Below are positions 8,926 through 13,637 of a DNA stretch of 13,637 nucleotides, piece after piece. Each line of letters opens with the position of its first letter. Position 1 is the first letter of the stretch. This DNA is from Bacteroidota bacterium (lineage in GTDB: Bacteria > Bacteroidota > Bacteroidia > UKL13-3): NCBI GenBank assembly GCA_947449515.1, contig CANFSD010000027.1:1-13637 (forward strand), in the 5' to 3' direction. The notes under the pieces are model-generated. The model was not told the DNA's origin. It ran no database searches and saw only the letters and a program-made list of their open reading frames with translations. The position numbers were made by a program, and so were the translations under genes.

Positions 8926-8954
8926 TTTGCATTTTAATTCCATATTTATATTTT
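8926..8954 (+). promoter_or_regulatory. Promoter for the LamG lipoprotein gene
   Basis: A TTTG -33 element at 8926-8929 and a TATATTTT -7 element at 8947-8954 (consensus TAnnTTTG, last base differs) are separated by 17 bp, within the accepted range for Bacteroidota. A run of seven T and eight A (8910-8924) lies directly upstream and could act like an UP element. The transcript would start near 8960, giving a leader of about 20 nt before the ATG at 8983. The 73-bp gap behind susD has no GC-bearing terminator hairpin, so read-through from susCD is also possible. Confidence 0.5.
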
Positions 8955-8982
8955 CACAACTTCAAAACACACTAAAAACAAA

Positions 8983-9870
8983 ATGAAAAATTTCAAATCA
9001 ACATTTACTAAATTAATGGGCGTTGCTGTAATTGGTGCAGCGGTTATTAGCTCATGTAAAAAAACAACAACAGACACCCCTCCAGTAACTCCTAGTGGTT
9101 ACAGCAGTTCAGACGAAGTAGCTTCTGCTAACTTGGTTGCTAAATTTTCTTTCGATGGCGTTATTACTGATGCTAAAGGAAATATTTCTGCAGGTACAGG
9201 TAAAAACAACACTTTCGTAGCAGGTAAAAAAGGCCAAGCTTACCAAGGTGACACCAATGCTTACATCGTTTACAATACTGTAGGTAGTGCTGTAAAAGAC
9301 ATTAAAAATGTAACTGTAGCTTATTGGGTAAAAACTTCACAACATGCAGATGGTGCTAAATCAATGTTCCAATTGATCAATGACAGCAACTGGATTGGTA
9401 ACTTATTTGTATTGCAAGAATCAGGTACTGCTGGTAGCGATTCATTGCGTTTGAAATTCACTTTCGACAAATGGGATGCTAACACTGCTTGGAAAGAGCA
9501 ATGGGTTGATTATGCAAACGAAAATCGTTTAACAGGTATCGTTGACCAATGGGCTCATGTTGCATTCACATATGATGGTGCTTCTTCAACTGCTACTGTT
9601 TATGTAAACGGTAAAAAAGTTGTAAGACCTGATGGCGTTTCAAAACGTTGGAGCAATGATCCAGCGCAAGGTGGTGCTCCACTTGGAGAATTACAATTTG
9701 CTAATGCAAACAGATTCATCTTTGGTGCTTACAAGCAAATGGTTGATGGTACTCCTGATGGCTGGATGAAAAACTTCACTGGCAACTTGGATGAGTTCCG
9801 TATCTACAACAAAGCTTTGGCTGATGCAGATGTTCAATCATTATACGACTTAGAAAGCGCAGGTAAATAA
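8983..9870 (+). CDS. LamG-fold (concanavalin A-like) surface lipoprotein, probable glycan-binding protein
   Basis: Probable outer-membrane glycan-binding lipoprotein in the position where SusE/SusF-type proteins occur. It has 295 residues. The signal peptide ends in the lipobox ISSC with Cys25, followed by KK and a Thr/Pro/Ser-rich spacer to about 45. The rest, about 50-290, is a laminin-G-like jelly roll: WAHVAFTYDGASSTATVYVNGKKV (190-213) and the family ending GNLDEFRIYNKALADADVQSLYD (267-289). There is no ExDxxE motif of GH16 glucanases, so I expect binding rather than catalysis. Codon choice differs from its neighbours: by hand count about 19 of 27 glycines are GGT and about two thirds of phenylalanines are TTC, while the adjacent GH144 gene uses mostly GGA/GGC and TTT. 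With its own promoter and a strong terminator behind it, this points to high separate expression. Its ligand is inferred from context only. Confidence 0.85.
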   Translation: MKNFKSTFTKLMGVAVIGAAVISSCKKTTTDTPPVTPSGYSSSDEVASANLVAKFSFDGVITDAKGNISAGTGKNNTFVAGKKGQAYQGDTNAYIVYNTVGSAVKDIKNVTVAYWVKTSQHADGAKSMFQLINDSNWIGNLFVLQESGTAGSDSLRLKFTFDKWDANTAWKEQWVDYANENRLTGIVDQWAHVAFTYDGASSTATVYVNGKKVVRPDGVSKRWSNDPAQGGAPLGELQFANANRFIFGAYKQMVDGTPDGWMKNFTGNLDEFRIYNKALADADVQSLYDLESAGK

Positions 9871-9874
9871 TCCT

Positions 9875-9899
9875 AGCTTTTAGCGCAATAAAAAAAGCT
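9875..9899 (+). promoter_or_regulatory. Possible antiterminator hairpin before the terminator
   Basis: AGCTTTT at 9875-9881 can pair with AAAAGCT at 9893-9899 (7 bp, loop 11 nt). The second arm is also part of the left arm of the terminator hairpin that follows, so the two folds exclude each other. The first arm starts only 4 nt after the LamG stop codon, where a terminating ribosome would cover it. The pairing is short and much weaker than the terminator, so it may be accidental. Confidence 0.2.
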
Positions 9900-9927
9900 T
9901 GTCAATTTATTTTGGCAAGCTTTTTTT
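9890..9927 (+). terminator. Intrinsic terminator behind the LamG gene
   Basis: The left arm 9890-9905 pairs with the right arm 9912-9927 over 16 bp (one T-G wobble), with a 6-nt loop. The core GCTTG/CAAGC is flanked by a run of A on the left and seven T on the right, the classic shape of a factor-independent terminator. It starts 20 bp after the LamG stop and ends 18 bp before the next start codon, so the GH144 genes depend on read-through or on an initiation site hidden in this short gap. The only -7-like match there, TATATTTC at 9930-9937, has a TTG just 15 bp upstream, which is short. Confidence 0.85.
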
Positions 9928-9945
9928 ATTATATTTCGGGGGTAA

Positions 9946-11616
9946 ATGAGAAATATCCTTGTAAGTTTATTTGGCTGCCTATTGCTGCTGGTGGGGTCAT
10001 GCAAAAAAGACAACCCCTCCCCCCCTGTTCCAATACCAAATGCCTCCTTTTATTATACCCAAATTCAAATTGGTTCGGTAAAAACCTTTCCTTATGTAAA
10101 CATTCCGGTACACCCCACCTTTAAAATCAAGTTTTCTACTGCCATAAATAGGTCTAGCGTAGCCGGACAAATTAGAGTTTGGGACCCCAACTTTAAAGAA
10201 CTTGCTTACAATATTACTTATGAGCAAGGCGACTCTGCGGTTGCTATCCTTTGTACGGATCCATTTGCGCCTTTTACCAAAAACTTCATTTCAATTAGCG
10301 CCAACTTATTATCGGTTCAAGGCGAAAAAATAAAACAAACTGTTAGCCTTCCCTTTATTACAGAATTAGATACCAATAATAAATTTCCAATTATTTCCGA
10401 CGATGCCCTATTAGACAAAGTACAAGCTGCTACCCTTAAATATTTTTGGGATTTTGGACATCCAAATTGTGGCCTGGCTAGAGAAAGAAATACCTCTGGA
10501 GATTTGGTTACAATTGGCGGATCTGGATTTGGCGTAATGGCTATTATTGCAGGTGCAGATAGAGGTTTTATTTCTAAAACTGCTGCTGCAGAACGCATAT
10601 TAACCATGAGTAATTTTCTTTATTACAAAGCACAAAGATTTCATGGCGCCTTTCCGCATTGGATGAATGGAATAACTGGAAATGTTATTCCAATGAGCTT
10701 AAAAGACAATGGGGCAGATTTGGTGGAAACTTCTTACATGATGCAAGGATTGCTATGTGCACGCCAATATTTTAATGGCAATAATTCAACAGAAGATTCA
10801 TTGCGTGCTACCATCAATAAAATTTGGGATGAAATTGAATGGACTTGGTTCAGAAAAAACAATGAAAATGTTTTGTATTGGCATTGGAGCGCCAATTATG
10901 GTTGGGATATGAACATGCAAATTAAAGGTTGGAATGAATGCCTAATCACCTATATCATGGCAGCCTCTAGCAGAACATTCAATATTCCTAAAATAGTTTA
11001 TACTGCTGGCTATACCAGTAATGGAGGTATTAAAAATAACAATACCTATTATGGCTACAAATTGCCTTTAGGATGGTCAATGGGCGGACCTCTCTTTTTT
11101 GCACACTATACCTTTTTAGGCGTAAACCCCCATTCACTAACAGACGACATTGCCAACTATTGGGATCAAAACGTGGCGCATTCTAAAATAAACTATTCTT
11201 ACTGTGTTGCCAATCCAAGGAACCATTTTGGTTATGGACCAAATTGTTGGGGATTAACGGCATCTGACAATGATGTAAATGGCTATTCTGCCCATGAACC
11301 CAATAATGATTTAGGTATTATTAGTCCAACCGCCGCCTTGAGTTCTATGCCTTATACCCCAACCGAATCAATGAATGCTTTGCGCTTTTTCTATTATAAA
11401 TTGGGCGATAAAATGTTTAAACAATATGGCTTTGTAGATGCCATTCATTTATCAAATTTATGGTTTGCAGATTCATTCTTGGCTATTGACCAAGGACCAA
11501 TAATGGTTATGATAGAAAACCACCGCAGCGGATTGTTGTGGAATCTTTTTATGAGTTGCCCAGAGGTTAAAACCGGCATGAAATCTATTGGCTTCCAAAG
11601 TCCCTTCTTGCAATAA
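9946..11616 (+). CDS. GH144-type glucanase lipoprotein with N-terminal Ig-like domain
   Basis: Predicted endo- or exo-acting beta-1,2-glucanase; family databases often call this domain 'glucoamylase' (PF10091/COG5368). It has 556 residues. The signal peptide ends at VGSC (Cys19), followed by KKDNPSPP, so it is a lipoprotein, probably on the cell surface. Residues about 32-140 look like a bacterial Ig-like (Big_5) domain (FKIKFSTAINRSSV, then FISISANLLSVQGEKI). The catalytic (alpha/alpha)6 region is about 150-556: YFWDFGHP, FPHWMNG, the acidic motif DNGADLVE (Asp254, Asp258, Glu261), VLYWHWS, GWNECL (Glu331), NCWGL and DQGPIMVMIEN. The spacing of these acidic residues matches, as I recall it, the catalytic-site residues of the Chitinophaga endo-beta-1,2-glucanase. 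The start is preceded by a run of five G. The next paralogue starts 14 bp downstream, so the enzyme genes form one unit. Endo versus exo action cannot be told from sequence. Confidence 0.88.
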   Translation: MRNILVSLFGCLLLLVGSCKKDNPSPPVPIPNASFYYTQIQIGSVKTFPYVNIPVHPTFKIKFSTAINRSSVAGQIRVWDPNFKELAYNITYEQGDSAVAILCTDPFAPFTKNFISISANLLSVQGEKIKQTVSLPFITELDTNNKFPIISDDALLDKVQAATLKYFWDFGHPNCGLARERNTSGDLVTIGGSGFGVMAIIAGADRGFISKTAAAERILTMSNFLYYKAQRFHGAFPHWMNGITGNVIPMSLKDNGADLVETSYMMQGLLCARQYFNGNNSTEDSLRATINKIWDEIEWTWFRKNNENVLYWHWSANYGWDMNMQIKGWNECLITYIMAASSRTFNIPKIVYTAGYTSNGGIKNNNTYYGYKLPLGWSMGGPLFFAHYTFLGVNPHSLTDDIANYWDQNVAHSKINYSYCVANPRNHFGYGPNCWGLTASDNDVNGYSAHEPNNDLGIISPTAALSSMPYTPTESMNALRFFYYKLGDKMFKQYGFVDAIHLSNLWFADSFLAIDQGPIMVMIENHRSGLLWNLFMSCPEVKTGMKSIGFQSPFLQ

Positions 11617-11630
11617 AACAGAAAAATTAT

Positions 11631-12965
11631 ATGCTTAAAAAAAGTCTCTTTTGTTTGTTTATTTTTCTTGGCTTCACTAAAACCGAAGCGCAAAATAATG
11701 ACCTTTACCATGCGCCACATCCTCCAATGGCAAGTGATTCGGCCTTATTAGACCAAATTCAAAGAAGTTCGTTTAATTACTTTTGGGAGTTTGCCCATCC
11801 TGTTAGTGGCATGGCCAGAGAGCGCAGCAATGTGGCTTATGATTATGGCAATGAAGTGGTAACCACAGGCGGCACCGGTTTTGGTGTTATGTCAATCATT
11901 GTGGCTACCAATAGAAATTGGATTAGCAGAAAAGATGCGGTGAGTCATCTCCTCAAAATGGTAAAATTCTTAGACAAGGCCAATCACTATCACGGTATTT
12001 TTCCGCATTGGCTCAATGGTGAAACAGGAAAAACAATACCATTTAGCAGAAAAGATGATGGCGGAGATATAGTTGAATCAGCCTATTTGTTTCAAGGATT
12101 ATTATGTGCCAAACAATATTTTAACGCCAATACCAAAGAAGAGGAAGAATTAAGAAATAGAATTCAATGGTTATGGGATGGAGCCGAATGGAATTGGTAT
12201 ACCAATCAAAAAAATGTTTTGTATTGGCATTGGAGTCCTAACCATGGTTGGGCAATGAATTTTGAAATCAGGGGATGGAATGAATGCCTCATCGCCTATG
12301 TAATAGCAGCCTCATCGCATACCTATGGTATTAATGCAGCTGTATACCATGAAGGTTGGGCCAAGAGTTCGTTTTTCAATAATGGAAAATCATTTTATGA
12401 TGTTACCCTTCCATTGGGTTTTGACTATGGAGGCCCCTTGTTTTTTTCACAATATTCTTTTTTAGGGCTCGACCCAAGGGGCTTAAAAGACAAGTATGCC
12501 GATTACTGGCAACAAAATAAAAGCCATTCTTTGATTAACTACAAACACTGTTTGGTAAATCCAAAGCACTTCAAAGGCTATGGCGCAAATTGTTGGGGAT
12601 TAACCTCAAGCGATAGTTACAACGGATATGATGGCCACTCCCCTTCTAATGATTTAGGTGTTATTTCTCCAACAGCAGCTTTGTCATCATTTCCATATAC
12701 ACCAAAAGAAAGTATGGCTGCGCTCAAGCATTTTTACAATGATTTAGGCGATAAAATTTATGGCCAATATGGATTTGTGGATGCCTTTGACGAAACCAGA
12801 AATTGGCAAGCAGCCTCATACTTGGCAATTGACCAAGGACCAATAGTTGTAATGATAGAAAATTACCGCAGTGCATTATTGTGGAACTTATTTATGAGTA
12901 ATCCAGATATAAAAAACGGTCTCTTAAAACTTGAATTTAGCTCACCCCAATTAAAAATTAAATAA
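11631..12965 (+). CDS. GH144-type beta-1,2-glucanase, probably periplasmic
   Basis: Second copy of the GH144 domain, 444 residues, nearly all catalytic. A signal peptide of about 20 residues ends in TEA before QNN, fitting signal peptidase I; there is no lipobox, so the enzyme should be soluble in the periplasm or secreted. Motifs match those of the upstream paralogue: YFWEFAHP (50-57), FPHWLNG (124-130), DDGGDIVE (142-149, with Asp142, Asp146 and Glu149), VLYWHWS (196-202), GWNECL (Glu218), NCWGL (320-324), DQGPIVVMIEN (401-411). The Glu149 to Glu218 spacing of 69 equals that of the characterised Chitinophaga enzyme as I recall it. It lacks the Ig-like domain of the upstream copy. Likely role: cutting imported beta-1,2-gluco-oligosaccharides, possibly releasing sophorose, ahead of the GH3 enzyme. 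It lies 14 bp after one gene and 7 bp before the next. Confidence 0.9.
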   Translation: MLKKSLFCLFIFLGFTKTEAQNNDLYHAPHPPMASDSALLDQIQRSSFNYFWEFAHPVSGMARERSNVAYDYGNEVVTTGGTGFGVMSIIVATNRNWISRKDAVSHLLKMVKFLDKANHYHGIFPHWLNGETGKTIPFSRKDDGGDIVESAYLFQGLLCAKQYFNANTKEEEELRNRIQWLWDGAEWNWYTNQKNVLYWHWSPNHGWAMNFEIRGWNECLIAYVIAASSHTYGINAAVYHEGWAKSSFFNNGKSFYDVTLPLGFDYGGPLFFSQYSFLGLDPRGLKDKYADYWQQNKSHSLINYKHCLVNPKHFKGYGANCWGLTSSDSYNGYDGHSPSNDLGVISPTAALSSFPYTPKESMAALKHFYNDLGDKIYGQYGFVDAFDETRNWQAASYLAIDQGPIVVMIENYRSALLWNLFMSNPDIKNGLLKLEFSSPQLKIK

Positions 12966-12972
12966 TAATAGA

Positions 12973-13637
12973 ATGATACCATTGATGAAACGTTGTGTAC
13001 TTTTATTGGCAGCACTTTTGATAACCCAAATTGGTTATTCTCAAAAAAAGGCGCCAATAAAACCCGAAACAAAAGATGTTTTTATTAGAACATTAATTGG
13101 CAAAATGACCTTAGAAGAAAAGGTTGGCCAACTTACCTTATTTACCAGCGACATGTCTGTAACCGGCCCAGTAATTAGAGACAGTTACAAAGCAGATTTA
13201 CAAAGCGGAAAATGCGGCAATATTTTCAATGCCTATACGCCAGAATACACCATGAAATTGCAAAAATTAGCCATGGAATCACGTTTAAAAATTCCATTGT
13301 TATTTGGCTATGATGTAATTCACGGACATAAAACAATTTTCCCTATTCCTTTAGGTGAATCATGCGCTTGGGACACTTTGCTTTCTGAACAAACTGCAAG
13401 AATTGCTGCTGTGGAGGCTGCTGCAGATGGCTTGCATTGGACCTATTCGCCTATGGTAGATATTTCACGCGATCCAAGATGGGGTCGTGTGGCAGAAGGT
13501 TCTGGAGAGGACCCATATATTGGTTCACTCATTGCACGTGCAAAAGTTAAGGGATACCAAGAAAATATTGGTTCGAACAGTAGCCTACTTGCCTGCGTAA
13601 AACATTTTGCATTGTACGGCGCACCAATTGCCGGTAG
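12973..13637 (+). CDS. bglX: GH3 beta-glucosidase (BglX-like), 5' part, cut by the window end
   Basis: Open reading frame that begins here and runs without a stop through the last base; 221 codons are visible of a protein that is usually about 750 residues. Signal peptide: MKRCVLLLAALLITQIGYSQ from the second ATG at 12985, or four residues longer from 12973; the second start gives a more usual signal peptide. The GH3 N-terminal barrel is clear: MTLEEKVGQLTLF, LFGYDVIHGH followed by PIPLG, SPMVDISRDPRWGR (Arg166-Asp167 onward), EGSGEDP (175-181) and KHFALYG (from Lys210). The nucleophile aspartate lies beyond the window and cannot be checked. Expected role: exo-cleavage of sophorose or short beta-1,2-gluco-oligosaccharides to glucose in the periplasm, as known for a GH3 enzyme of a Bacteroides beta-1,2-glucan locus. 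It follows the GH144 gene by 7 bp and shares its transcript. Confidence 0.9.
   Translation, partial: MIPLMKRCVLLLAALLITQIGYSQKKAPIKPETKDVFIRTLIGKMTLEEKVGQLTLFTSDMSVTGPVIRDSYKADLQSGKCGNIFNAYTPEYTMKLQKLAMESRLKIPLLFGYDVIHGHKTIFPIPLGESCAWDTLLSEQTARIAAVEAAADGLHWTYSPMVDISRDPRWGRVAEGSGEDPYIGSLIARAKVKGYQENIGSNSSLLACVKHFALYGAPIAG

Noticed and set aside
8983..9870. LamG protein as a GH16-type glucanase
   Set aside because: The concanavalin A-like fold is shared, but the ExDxxE catalytic motif is absent and the sequence ends with the LamG-type DEFRIYN...LYD signature.
9912..10124. 70-codon plus-strand open frame overlapping the first GH144 gene
   Set aside because: Begins inside the terminator hairpin and overlaps the signal peptide and Ig-like domain coding sequence in another frame; not credible as a gene.
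11445..11720. 91-codon minus-strand open frame across the junction of the GH144 genes
   Set aside because: Antisense to the conserved DQGP/MIEN end of the first enzyme and the signal peptide of the second; no motif.
1..13637. CRISPR arrays, tRNA or rRNA genes, insertion sequences, phage genes
   Set aside because: No direct repeat array, no cloverleaf-like sequence noticed, no transposase or integrase reading frame, and no terminal inverted repeats or target duplications seen.

Overview
The window is AT-rich and comes from a member of the Bacteroidota. The evidence is a SusC/SusD pair, lipoproteins with 'CKK' after the lipobox, promoter elements of the TTTG / TAnnTTTG type, and mostly weak Shine-Dalgarno sequences. 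The protein style and gene order fit Chitinophagales or Sphingobacteriales, but I cannot place it more closely by eye.

Left part (59-4192, all on the minus strand): housekeeping genes in transcription order rel (bifunctional ppGpp synthetase/hydrolase), a Fur-family zinc-binding repressor, and purA (adenylosuccinate synthetase). The fur-like gene and purA are only 4 bp apart and are almost certainly co-transcribed. Rel sits 149 bp upstream of the fur-like gene.

Middle (4193-4410): a 218-bp divergent intergenic region with two short inverted repeats. It separates the housekeeping cluster from the locus that follows.

Right part (4411 to the window end, all on the plus strand): a polysaccharide utilisation locus. 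The order is SusC-type TonB-dependent transporter, SusD-type binding lipoprotein, LamG-fold lipoprotein, two tandem GH144-type glucanases (family often labelled 'glucoamylase', PF10091/COG5368), and the first 221 codons of a GH3 beta-glucosidase that runs off the window end. GH144 enzymes characterised so far act on beta-1,2-glucan. My reading is that a surface glucanase, a LamG protein and SusD capture and cut beta-1,2-glucan (for example rhizobial cyclic glucans), SusC imports the oligosaccharides, and the periplasmic GH144 and GH3 finish the job to short sophoro-oligosaccharides and glucose. The substrate is an inference from family membership.

The most interesting feature is the LamG lipoprotein gene. 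It has its own good promoter (8926-8954, with an A-tract before it), a codon choice clearly more biased than its neighbours, and a strong 16-bp intrinsic terminator right behind it, only 18 bp before the first GH144 start codon. It looks like a separately and strongly expressed unit inside the locus, with a possible terminator/antiterminator switch controlling read-through into the enzymes. No dedicated regulator gene for the locus is visible in the window.
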